Part shown: piece by piece, positions 1-13,100 of the stretch
Layout: every line of letters begins with the position of its first letter
How positions within the stretch are numbered: position 1 is the stretch's first letter
From: Beroe ovata
Taxonomy: Eukaryota > Ctenophora > Nuda > Beroida > Beroidae
Direction of reading: 5' to 3'
Length of the DNA: 36,739 nt
NCBI GenBank assembly: GCA_946803715.1
Contig: CAMPET010000085.1
Span: 159,474 to 196,212, forward strand
Made by a program: the position numbers and the translations under genes
The notes under the pieces: generated by a model
Told to the model about the DNA's origin: nothing
Seen by the model: the letters and a program-made list of their open reading frames with translations, nothing else
The model's database searches: none

Positions 1-19
1 AAAATACTGCTATTGTCAG

Positions 20-1416
20 GTTTTAATGAACCGAGAAGTTATGGTCCAAGATACTCACAAAACCATAAAACTGATGTTGCCTAAGATGAGTCTAACTGCA
101 AAAGATGAACTGGAATCAGAAATAGAGGATATGATGAATGATTTCAATAACCTCAAGGTACATAGTTTATTAGCGCGGTCAGACATTGCTTTCCAACATC
201 TACAGGGTAGCAAAACTCCGTCAATAAGTGTCGATTATCTCATTTCACCACCCACTCATCAGTAATAACAATCATCTCCTCTCAGAACACCGTGCTGTCC
301 CGACTACAGTCGGTGCGAGCTGAGAAGAGTGAAGTTGACACCCTCAAGGACACTCTCTCGGAGTTTGAGAGACAGCTGGTCTCAGCGGAGGACACTTTCG
401 CTCAGACCAAGAAATCAATCTTCAAATATGATAAAATCATTCCTAACACAACCAGTATGTGAAATATCCTGTTACGTTGTAAATTACTTGCTTGAAGTGG
501 GGTTTACTAATCAGAACTCCGGGCTCAGCTTTATCACAATATCTCCAAACCATGATCACTCCTATCATCAATATGTTAATACCCATTACCCGTCATTTAG
601 CTCTCTCTGAACTTCTTGGGAAACTCGAACTGTGGAAAAACATCTTTGATAAAGGAGTAGATGGTGCTAAAGTGGTTCCCCCACTCCAAACAAGGATTGA
701 TTCACTCGCCAGAGCATGGGGAGAACTGTTCCAATACGTCAGAGACTCGGCGAGTCTGCTCAAATCTACCCACGAATTCGCTACATCGGTGAGAGGGATA
801 TCCTTGTCTAATCATAAGGACGCTCGACGCGTAACATATTCCATAGATGGTCATTGGTCATAAATGGAGTTCGCCTGCCTTTTCACCGTCTTTTCTATTT
901 ATAAACGGCAGACTATTCAAACCTGCTATAGTTCGAAGGACACAGTAAACGTTAATTCATGGTAAACAATTGTACAGACAGAGACAGAACTCAAGGACAT
1001 GTTAGAATGGTGTACAACCAAGGAGACCGAATTGGACGGGCTGAAAGCTATCACCACAGTAGAGGAGCTGGGATCTGCAATTGCGGTCATGTCCCAGATA
1101 TCAGATGATGCCCGGGACAGGAAGCTATTCTTCACAGATACCAAACTTTCACCGGTATGAATTTCTCAGCTCCTTCAGTTCCTCGATTTTGTTGATTCTT
1201 GCGGATCTAGATATATGTTCTTTTTTCAGTTATTGATATCACATCCTTCAATGATTTCAGGTTGAGAATTTTGAAGGTGTAAGCATCAATGACCTACATG
1301 ATTTGTTTGGAGCACTGCATGTGAAGATTGGTCTGCTAATACAGGAAAGTACCGATACCAAGGAGGATATGAGGAATGCTGTTGACATCGTTACGGACCT
1401 GGCTGCATGTTGTCAG
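20..1416 (+). CDS. Spectraplakin rod, exons 1-5
   Basis: Exons at 20-157, 286-454, 601-788, 978-1154 and 1261-1416. Exon 1 starts after a tattgtcag acceptor and is the first in this window, not the first of the gene. Exon 2 ends in phase 1 and joins exon 3 in phase (a + ct = Thr); the other junctions are phase 0. The product is acidic, heptad-rich helix with spectrin-type Trp positions (ARAWGELFQYVRDS, LEWCTTKE). No signal peptide or membrane segment is visible. Donors are GTACAT, GTATGT, GTGAGA, GTATGA and GTGATT. Nothing distinguishes these repeats from spectrin repeats of other spectraplakins. Confidence 0.8.
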
Positions 1417-4400
1417 GTGATTTAGGCGATGATTTCTAACAGCAATAGTGCCTTTGTTGTATCCGGTGAAGCGCCTCCTAATTTTTTGATCTCTTCTGTA
1501 ATTGTAGGTCTCACATATCTGTACTTAAACTTTTGGATCTCCTTTTGCCCTTGCTCACTTATCTGTGCTTCACAGGAGTTACTGAACTGGGCACAAGCTA
1601 CAGCAGATGAAGTGGCTGCTATTGATTCAGAGCCAGAGACTAAAGAAGAAGCTCTGGTAGCTCTGAAAAAGCTGCAAGAGATACTGAATGTTCTTCCAAC
1701 AATGGATGAAGAACAAGCAAAGTTAGCGGAAAAGGAGTCAAAGCTGGGTGATAAATACAAAGATCTTGTCAAGGAAGACCTCTTCAAAGTTGTGCAGGTA
1801 TTTATAGTACGTCCTTGATTACACAAAAGATAGCCTTCACTCCTGCACAAAGTATGTCTTGATATAACTCACTAAATCATTTCGGCACAGGAGTATGAAA
1901 AGCTAAAAGAAACTCTAGAGAACAAGAGGAGAGCTGTATCAGAGTTTGTTGAACAGATAGCCGCTGATGACGCTATCATATCAGACATTGAGAAGACGCT
2001 TCTTGACGTGGATAGAGTTCTCAGTACTCCACCTGCATCTTTCACCACCATGGAAGGTGGGACATTAGTTCAGCTTAATTGTAGCAATTTGTTTCAATCT
2101 AATTCTCAAAATCGCATAATCTGAAGCACTGGTTGCATCAAGCAGTGATCACTGTTCTGTTTACAGATGTGAGAGCTCTGCAAGGCACCCACGAAGCTCT
2201 TTCAGAACAGCTAAAGAACACCACAGACCAGATCAGTACACTGGCCGAACACAAGCCAGAAGAGGCTGACACTCTGAAAAAGAAGGCTGCCCAGCTAGCA
2301 GACACGCTAGACGGCGCCGCTGCATCTCTAGAGGATGATCTAGCCGAACTGAGTGGTGTCAAATCAGCATGTCAGGTGCTGCAAGACTGGGTAGACACCA
2401 CATCTGAGGAATTAGCGGGTATTGGAGCTATACCTGAGAGCAAGGAGGAAGCACTCGATACGTTATCGAAACTGCAGGACATACTGGATGCAGTTCCAGA
2501 CAAGGACAGGGAGCTTGAGCAGTTGGTGGAATCAGAGCTTGATGACAAGTTCACGGATCTAGTCAAGGCGGATCTTGACAAACTTTCGGAGGTTTTTCGA
2601 AAATGATACACTTTTTATGTATGGAGTCGGAGAGGTTGATTGAGGCCGCGCCCTCCAATTTAAAACTCATCGCAAATAATCGTCTTTTCGCAGGGTCATG
2701 CTAAGCTGAAGGAAGACCTCAAGAACGAGGAAGTATCACTCTCAGAAACTGTCGAGCAGTTTGCCTCTGATGACTCCAAGAGATCAGAGATTGAGGAGAC
2801 GCTGCTTCACATAGAGCAAGTCTTGAACACACCCATTGTCATGCCCTGTAATGTGGGAGGTAAGGCATCTTTCTAGGGTAAGAATTGAAGGTATCGAGAC
2901 CTTATATGTGTTTAGTTATGTTATTATGTATGAATCACTGAAAAACTGTTCAATAACTTTACAATTACATGTGATGCATTGCTCAGATCTGTATGCGATG
3001 CAAGGCACATTCGATTACCTGGCAGTACAGCTGATCAACACGGCAAACACTATCGATCAGCTGACAGAACACAGTCCGGAGGAAGCAAAGGCTCTGAGAG
3101 CTCGGTGTCAGACTGCTGAGTTTGAACAGCAGGCAATATCCACGGTACAGTGATACGGAGCTTACAACGTACTTAGACTGAACGTGGACATCTGATCAGT
3201 CCTTAATCATTTATACACGTTTCATTTTCACTTGACTAACGTTGAGTATTTTCCAGAGGATAGCAGAAGCGCTCGATTTGCTAGAGACCCTGGAGGATGA
3301 TATAGAAGAGTTGACAAAATGGGAGCAGGGAAAATTGGAGGAAATCAAGGAACTTGGTTCAATATCAGGCTCAAAGTCGGAGGTTTGATACACATTACAG
3401 GTCTAGCTGATAGTCTTGAACCTCTGAGACTGGTAGAATGAATACCTGATGTAAATGTCTCCTAGGTTTCCGAGCAAGCATCCAAGATCAAAGATTTGGA
3501 GACGGAAGTAGCAGAAAAGGAAGAACACTATAACAAACTGGTTAGGGTTTTTGGATGTAAATGAGCAATGATAGATGGGGTCAATTACTTGTGACGAACA
3601 TCGGCTAATTATAGTTTGTGCCACAACACTAATTAAATCTCTTCCAAAGGTTGGTGATGGTAACAGTGCACTGATAAAGTTCGAGCTTGGGACTGGAAAG
3701 GACCTTGAAGAGAGGCTGGCCAAGATGCAGTCCCTTTGGACTGAACTACTGGCTGCTGTACAGAGTCAAGGGTAAGCGAACTGAGATGCAACAATAAATA
3801 ACAACTTAGCCATCTTTTAGTTTGCTTGCGCACTTTCTCAGTAATGGCTCGGCCTTATCAAAACCATCATGTATTTGTCCAGGAATGATGCTGCAATAGT
3901 TATCAACAAGATGGATGAGTTTGAGAAATTGTCTGCTGATCATGATGCTGCTATGAAGGTCCATTCTGATTCCTTTGACGAGATTCATGAACTTCCTGAC
4001 AAGAAGTCTGCAAAAGAAAGGTTAGTCACTTTCATCCTCTGAGCTCAAACCCATTTACCAATCGCAAATATAATAGCTGGAACTGCCTCACTTAACTTCT
4101 TATCCAACTAGGAATGACAAGTTGTTAGAAGATCTTGGAGAAGTGTCTCTTCTCGATGACATGGAGTCTAATCTCGCTGATACACGAGACAGTTTTCCCG
4201 ATGTTGTGGTTGATGAGGAAACCGCTAAACTCAGTGCAGCTAAGGAGTGAGTCTCGATAACTATACTCTGCATTCACTCTATCTCATTTGCTATTCGAAG
4301 GGCATTAATCTTCTGGTAAGAATTCCATCCGGCATCCAAAACACGATTACACGATATGTTCAGGTGGGAAGACTCGCTCATTGCTCGAGTGAGCGAGTTC

Positions 4401-7400
4401 GGAGTACAGCTGGATGAAGAGCTTGCAGCTGCTGCGTATGACAACATCCCCATAACAGAGTTATCCACCTGGGTGTCCCAACTGAGGGAGAGTGAACAGT
4501 CAGCACTGGATAGTGGACTCTTGCCGGGCTCTGTGCAGGAGTGTGAGGAGGAATTGGATAGTCACGAGGTATGATCAGTAGAGACTTGGGTGAGAGGGAA
4601 CGTGCTCTGAAAGATACTGATTTTAATTTTATGAAATGAAACACCTATAAATTGTCTGTAATCATTTCTCATCATGTTTTATAGTATTTTCCTTCATCTG
4701 TTTACATGAGACCTTCACCGTCAGAAAATCCAAGTAGAGTTCTCTGATAAACAGAAAGAACTGACGAAAGCGAACGTAGCTACAAAGGATATTCTGAAGG
4801 AAAGACCTTCAGATCCCAATGCTTTGGATCTCTCTCAGAGAATGGAAGATTTGGAAAAGATTTGGGGTGAGACTGCTGGGTTGGTTGAGAGTCGTCACAA
4901 GGCTCTTGAAGAACGAATGGTGGTCCTGGGTGTTCTGTCCGATGAGATTGAAGACTTGCTGGAATGGATTGATAACGCCTTGAGTCAGATAAAACAAGCT
5001 GGGGAGCCTCCAGCAGACATTGCTGAACTCATTGAACAAATTAGCAGCATCAAGGTTGGTGTTTGTTTTGGTTATCTTAGTATAACTGCTACTGAGTATT
5101 GAGTACCCAATGGCTGTATACATTAAATTATACTCATCTCCTTAATGATCACACTCTCCCCAGGACACTCGAAGTGACGTTGCCGATAGAGGGCAAGAAG
5201 TCACAGATGTGTGTTCCAAGGGGCATGAGCTACTGCAAGATTCCCCCGGTTCACGAAAGCCAGATCAGATGTCTGGTAAACTGAAGGACCTGACTGATAA
5301 ATGGCAGGAATTGAGTGATGCTGCGCGCGACAGACACGTGCACCTTCAAGAACAGCTCCAGGTATGAAGGAGTATACGCACTTAATTGAGTGTGAAGCGA
5401 TAACTATACGATATTGCATAGTTTAGGTAGAACATCACGTGAGGGAGGATAACTTGATCATCTCATGATAACTTCTTCAAGGCACTCCAGAAAGAAGGGG
5501 AGAACGAAACTGAGGACTTATACGACTGGCTACAGGAGGTGAACAAAGAACTCGAACCGACGACTCTGACTCCTAACTACACTTCTCAAGATCTCAAAGA
5601 TATGGCTGAGCAAACACAAAGAATCAGTGAGTTGTATAAGGAACTCACTTAATGTTGGCGATAGCAGAGCTAGACTGAACTAGTCTAAAGTAAAATTCAA
5701 AATCTCGGCTTAGATGAGACTGTACTACAAATTCAATAATCTATAGCTCCTGTTTCACCATATATAAACTCCGCACAGGAGAGAAGATGGATGAGAAACA
5801 GGGCGTGGTCGCTGGTCACTTGAGCAGCATGAAAACAAAGAGTCCTCTGAAAGGGAAGACCAAGACTCTGGAACAGCTGCTAGCCAGCACTGTCAAAAAA
5901 CTCGCTGACAGAGAAGCGTGCGTATCAATGACACTTCCATACTTAAAGTACTGACATCGCAAAGTTATCTTTTCTTCAATTAAAGCCTAGAATATTGGAT
6001 AATTAACTTGCGCTCCAGGTATACGAAAGAGCTGGTGGATATTATGAAGCAGCTGGAGAACATGGACAAGCTACAAGACTGGTTGTTACAGAGTGCTGCC
6101 ATGGTAGAAGAGTTCAACTCCATTGACCCTTGTCAGTCTGATCAGGTGAAGTAATTAGTATAGGTTGCACATCGGATGCACATTGATGATATCCGGGGCG
6201 GTTGTACCGAGGATTGAAAGTGATGAGAAATGATGAACTTCTAACCATTTTCAGCCCAATTCTTCATCATCTTACACCGTCATCAGTCCAGAACCCCGGT
6301 CTTATCCTCCTCCATGTTCTCTACTGCACGTGTACAATTAAAACTCTCCCCCTCTATCAGGTACGTGAAGCACTGTCATGCTACGATCAGCTAAAGACTG
6401 ACCTGGACTGTCACGTGACAGAACTGGACTACCTGGCAGGACTATCCGATGACAATGTCCCCGTTGACAGGCGGGAAGACCTGGAGACAGTCCTTCAGAA
6501 TTGGGATGCTCTGTGTCACGATGTCAACGACAAACAGGTGAATGTGAGATCATAGAACACATGTTTCACCTTCATTCGGTACCTTCTATATTTTCTATAG
6601 ATTTGATTCTGAAACTATGGAACTGGCACTAATAAGAGAAGGGGCACAAGTAACTAGGAAAGGGACTATGAACAGTATCTCCTGTAGGTTGATATGAACG
6701 AGTTGAGTATAGCTATCTCACTGTTTGATGACAGTCTACCTTACCTGGTGTCAATCAAAGATGATTTGGTGAAGAAAGTGAGCAGCATCTCATGTGAGAA
6801 TACTAACATCGACGAGGTCAGTATATTGTTCCAATTCGATCAGTAACACAGTCTACCACGAACTCATTTCTACTCGATCATTTGATCAAATAGATAATGC
6901 AATAACTTTCTCACCGGGTTTCAGATCTCGATGAAGTTACAACAACACAAGTTAATATCTCGTGAGATAACGAAGCTCATCAACTCGGAACCTTCCAGAA
7001 ATTTGGAGAAGATACTCAATAGTGTCAACAAGGTATAGTTTGTCCTGGTATCTTACATCTCATATCAGAACAGTCCTCACACTGTTCTACTGTTTTCATC
7101 ATCTCACCACAAACTCCTTCTTCCTCAGATATTGGGGAGTGAGAACGTGTTTGCTCAAGAGATAGCAACGTTTAGGACTCAGTGGGACTACTTTGTCGAC
7201 AGTGTTAACGATCAGAGGAATTCCTTGTCAGAAGAGAAGATAGAGTGGAAACAGTTCTCGGATAACCTCTCATCCAAACTTACCTGGATCAAAGACAGGT
7301 ATACCCACCGTACTGATATCTAAATAATCTGCTTCTGTGACCAATGAATTTCGCGCGTGTTTTACCCACTCTCATCGATTCTGAGAAATTTATGGAGAAA

Positions 7401-10129
7401 TTTAGCCCATAATTTCGAAATCCCAATACTCTCAGCCTTCCTTATACCTTCTCTCTCTGTTCTGTTTAGGCAGGAAGAGGTGAATGAGATAATACGCCAG
7501 TGTGAAGAGGGCAACACTGACAACTTACACCAGAATATGGAGACACTGAAAGTCCTGTCCAAGTCATTTGGTCACTACGAGGAGCAGATTCAGAAGGTAA
7601 TTTATGTGATCACAGATTATCTGGTATTTCAGAAAAATTCAAATTTGAGAGTATAAAATAATCAATAATTATTCTTGTTGCAGTAGGTACTCAAGTAATT
7701 TTAGTAGAACTATCATTTTGAAAGCAAACACGTTCTTGGATTCAAGTAAAATTATAATTTATCAACCACAAATGACACATATAAAAATACACAAACTTAT
7801 AATTTATCAATTTCTCATTCAAGTTACAGGAGTCTGAGCCAGGGGTGTCCCAGTATCTCAGCTGGGAGCAGTCTCTCCGACTCATCCACCTTGAGGAGAT
7901 CCTCAAGGAAGTCCCTATCCTCCTGTGCTAGTGAGGAGTTGAGGAATGAGAGCTGGGTGTGGTTCTGCACAGCATCGGTTGTGTTGAAGGGGCTGTCACC
8001 GTTGAGTAGCACGTACGCCAGACACCCGATAGCCCAGGTGGTGGCAGGGAGGGGTGAGTAGGAAGACGTGGTGAAGTACTCGGGTGGAAGGTACACCTCC
8101 GTGCCCTGGTACTTGGTGTACCGGGCGGGGCTGAGGGGAGAGGCGGAGCCGAAGTCAATGAGTTTCATCTGCTTGGTGTGAGGGTTGTACAGGATGTTCT
8201 CATCCTTGATATCCCTGTGGTCGACCCCCTGCTCGATGAGGTAGTTACACACATCCACCAGCTGGATGATGAGGTTCCTCGCGTCATCCCCGCCCATCAC
8301 CTTCACCTGCCCAATGTGGTCGAACAGGTCCACATACCCGGACAGGAACTCCATGATGATCACCCAGTGCTCCTTCTCGTAGTAGATCTCGTGGAGGTTC
8401 AGCAGGTTGGGATGGTCCAGCTTCTCGGAGAGGATGATCTCATCGGGAATCCAGGCATCCCGCTGCTCACAGTACGTCTTCCTCTTGCACTTCGTGTCTG
8501 GGGTGATCTTGGCAGCGTAGAGGAAGTTGTCACTGTTCTTCTGGACGAGCCAGACGGTGCCGTAACCACCCTCACCAAGCCGCTTGATAGCGGAGTACCG
8601 GGTAGCAAATGAGGGTCGAGGAGTAGATGTCATCTTAATGGAGGTAGTTGTAGTTGTTGTTGTTGATGAATGTTGATGATTGAACCGGGGTTGTGGGGTA
8701 TTTATATTCTTGTAGGGTTGGTATTTCCCATGATATGGAATGAGGTTTGTCTCAAGTCACGCCTGTTATCAACTAATTAGGTCTGATAATGAGGCTGACG
8801 CGGTCTGATGAGATGTCTGCCCGACAGGGGAGACATCTTGTTACCGGGCGCGGGTCAGCTCGCCCATGGCAGTGTGAGAACAATGAGACACGGGAGGGAT
8901 CACATGACAACCAATAATTGTGAAATGCGACGCCACGAAAATACTGGGAGTGGGATAGTGTGGTGTGTTGTCTTAGAGGTAGAGTTCATATGACCACAAG
9001 CAATAGATGACGATGGACCGGTCGTGTAAAATTGTAACAGCACCCACGAAAAGTGTTACAACACCCATGAAATTTGTAACAGCACCCATGAAAAATGTTA
9101 CAACACCCATGATTTCGCATAGACAACTGTTCAGAGGAGAACAATTTATATCAGGTCGAAGTAACCCCTCTTCTACAATCCTTGCAACTTTAAACGAAAT
9201 CTTCTGAGAAGATCAATTGTGAGGTGGTTGTCATGAAATTATCCTTCTCCATGAAATCATCCTTCTAATAAATATCTCATTCCCTGACATGTGACGAAAT
9301 TGCTGCAAAATTCACAGTTCAGGTCATGAAGAAAACCCATGATACATAAGATAAGAAGATACATGAAATTCTCACCTTCAGGTGATAGACAGCACGAGCA
9401 GGTTCACGGAGAGCACGAAGCCCCAGCTTAAGAAGCTGAAGGAAGCATGGCTCCGGTTAGGGGAGAGGATGGAGTTAGCTAACAACCTGCTCGACACTTC
9501 ATTCAACTCTGATTCGTTCTCCCAGTCCCTCATGGCACTGTTTCAGTGGCTGGGAGAGAAGGTAAATATACAGCTACTGCTACCTGATACTATCACAACT
9601 ATATTACTTTGATAGGTATGTGATTACCTGCTCAGTGCTAAAATATATTTTGATGATGGCGCACCTCTAAATGCATGACTACCGTTCCCACTCTGACTCC
9701 TCGATCTCGTATTTCTCCCATACTTGACGAGCAATACCCATCACCAACCCCACTCCTTCTCTTATACTAAACCACTTCTCTCCCTCTCTCTTCCCTATTG
9801 GTGACCCCAGCCCCTACTTCCCCTCACAGGAACAACTGCCCGTCCTGTCGTCCATCATACCGAAGGATCTCGAACTCCTTGACAAGGACTCCGAGTCACT
9901 GAAGGAGCTGTTCACGGAGTTGGAACAGCATGCTGAGAAAGTGGAGGAGCTAGTCGAGATGGATACCCAGGATACTTCACTAGTAGAACAGGTGGCGTGT
10001 CATATGTGCTCCTTCATAAATATTACAGCGCTAATCGACCGTTAACTTTTCATGTATTTAACAGTTTACGGACACACACCCACATCCACACAGCCACGCA
10101 CACAGCCCCTCACACACACGCACACAACC

Positions 10130-10164
<35 letters not shown>

Positions 10165-13100
10165 CACACATACATACACAATGATGACAAAGTGTGTAGG
10201 AATTACACACAACTGACTCGTCTGACATTTGCAATTTACTTTGCGCCCTGATGTTGTGATTTGTTTTGGTAATTATTATCAAGGGTGACTGGCGGACCTC
10301 CATCTTCAGTTTGTTGTGGGTGTTTTACTTTTTTGTTCGTGCTATGTGTTGACACCACTTTCGTTTTCATCACACAATAGTCCGAACTGTGAAGATTCAA
10401 TATTAGATCTGACTGTACATAGTTAGATTGTGTAGACTGGACTCAGGACTAGTAGGAGTTAGAGGGGTGGGTAATTGAATCTAAGCAATATGTTATCACC
10501 AATTTGAAACAGAGTAATAGCATCACTATGCAGTGTAACTTGAGTCATTGGATTCAATATTCAATACTTTGTTAATTATTTGAATAGTTATAGTACTTGT
10601 GAATAGTTAGAAATTGTGTGTTGCATGTCAGTGAAATGGAACCGAACCAATCGGTATAGTAGTGAGCTTTGATGTGTTTTTCAAACCTGTGTCCCCTTAC
10701 CTAGAAATTATCTTTTATAATTAGCCTTCCCTGACCAAAGCCTTAATTGGTTCTACAATCAGCATGAGTTTCCTATAATCAAGGTTTTCCTGACTGACTA
10801 ATTCTATAAGCCCTATATCACAGGTTGAACTGTTGGAGCAACGGTGGAACAAGATTTGTGACATTGCCGCTGCTCGAGAAGAGGAAATGAAGGGGATACG
10901 GGGTCAGTTAGAGGGGTACGAGGCCGAGTTTGGGAGAGTTTCTGTCTGGCTCGACACTCAGGAGAACAGACTACTCTCAATGCAGGTAACTGCAGGCACT
11001 CAATAAAAACTGCAGTTTCCGTTCTGATATGATCGAGTGTCCACTGGTAGAGACACTCTCCACACACACACACACACACACNATTCTATAAGCCCTATAT
11101 CACAGGTTGAACTGTTGGAGCAACGCTGGAACAAGATCTGTGACATAGCCGCTGCTCGAGAAGAGGAAATGAAGGGGATACGGGGTCAGTTAGAGGGGTA
11201 CGAGGCCGAGTTTGGGAGAGTGTCTGTCTGGCTCGACACTCAGGAGAACAGACTACTCTCAATGCAGGTAACTGCAGGCACTTACTAGCAAATGTAGTTT
11301 CCGTGCTGATATAATCGAGTGTCCACTGGTAGAGACACTCCCCTTGGACTCCCACACACACACACACACTCCTACACCCGTCTAGGACTCTACACACATT
11401 CCTACATACAAAGACTGAGTATTTCCCTGAAATACGAGTCTCATGGCCAGTTCTCACAGACATAATATGCTGGCTCTCTCCTCGTGACTCTCCCATACCT
11501 CCCAGGGTCCAGTCAGTAGTGAGGCAATGTTGGAGAAGCATCTGGGAGATCTGGACGAGTTTCTGAAGCTGGAGACCATAGCACAGACAGAGCTGCTGGG
11601 TCTCCGCGAGGCAGCTAAGCGTCTCCATGGTGACAGTCTGCCTCACAAGATCAGTAGTGCACTCAACAAGAACACTCAACGGTGGAATCAGCTGTGTCAA
11701 CAAGCCAAGTCTACAACTGTCGACCTACAGCAGCGGTAAGTGTTGAGGTTATATATTTGTTCTGGAACAAATTGTTCCATTGTTAAGTTTCAATGAAGTA
11801 AGTTGGACCCAAACTTCAAATTTTCCCCTACTATCAATTTCATCGACTTTGAAAAGCTATTTTATCTGCCATGACTGGAGTTTGCAGGTGTCATTACATG
11901 ATCATACATTACACAGCTCGGGCTATGTTGCATAATTAATCGATGTGACACATAATTTTGTATCTGCAACTTACTTTGTTGGTTTTTGGCATGATTCATG
12001 CAATAATGAACGATGAAACGCTCAAACGCGATCAGTTCATTGCTGCCCTTCTCATACTTCTTCTCATCTGGCTATACCGACTCCTACACAGCAGGTCACA
12101 TTTCACTTGTTAAAGGTTTCAGATTGTGCGGTGAATATTGGACATCCTGGATCACATTCTAGTCTCTCATTCCCAAGATCACCGGATCACATTATTGACA
12201 CTCAATCCCACCAATAACTCGGGATCACATTCCTGTCACTGGTTCCGATCTCTGACTGGATTCCAGTCACTGGGTTCCCATAACCACGTGATAGCATTCC
12301 CACGACTATAGATCAGATTCTAATCATCACATGATCACATTCCCTCTACACAATGTGCAGCTGCTCTAAGGATTCATGGGGTAAACACACACACACACAN
12401 TCACTCACACCCACATTTCCCTACCGCACATATATCCCCGCTGCAGTAGTCACACATTTCCCTATCACTCAGGTTGAGGCTGGTGTTACGGCACAGATCA
12501 GAGCTAGATGAGGTGATCAAGGCTCTGAACGAGCAGCTGGCTGACGTGGACACACACCTCACCTACACTGAACAAGTCACCGACACCAAGGAGGTACGTA
12601 CCATGACGAGGTCTGGTGATAACAATCTGTAAACTGAGTTACAAACAGTGTATTGCAGAATTTTATTATTTCATCATTTTCAAGAAAATCTCATCATACT
12701 ACAACTTGATGTATATTACTCGTCATCCCCGCTCTCTTCCTCCCAGGTACTGATAGAAAAGGAGAAGGTGATAGAGAAGACCATCTCCATACTGGGTGAT
12801 GTTGAGGAGGATTACAATACTCTCCAGTGAGTATTCCTTGATCACGTGATACTCAGCACGTGGCATTTCGTCTCACGACCAACTCTTCATTAAAACACGG
12901 GCTCAATATCTTGAACTATTATTAAACTGTCCCGGTACAATGTTAAAGTCGGTTTTCCATTTCTGGATGTACTCATTCATGGAGTCATCAGATGTGTAGC
13001 CTGGACGTCTGAACTGCTTCTTTGCTCGTTTTCCCGACTTTAGTATCTTTAGATCCTCCAGATGGAGCTTGTGCTGGTTTGGCGGTCTTTTGCTCCTATG

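Noticed and set aside
8178-8612. 144-codon plus-strand ORF opposite the kinase
   Set aside because: Shadow of the kinase gene. Its Val/His/Asp-rich translation is the complement of kinase codons.
10058-10303. Cys/Val-rich minus-strand ORF
   Set aside because: Translation of a CA/TG microsatellite.
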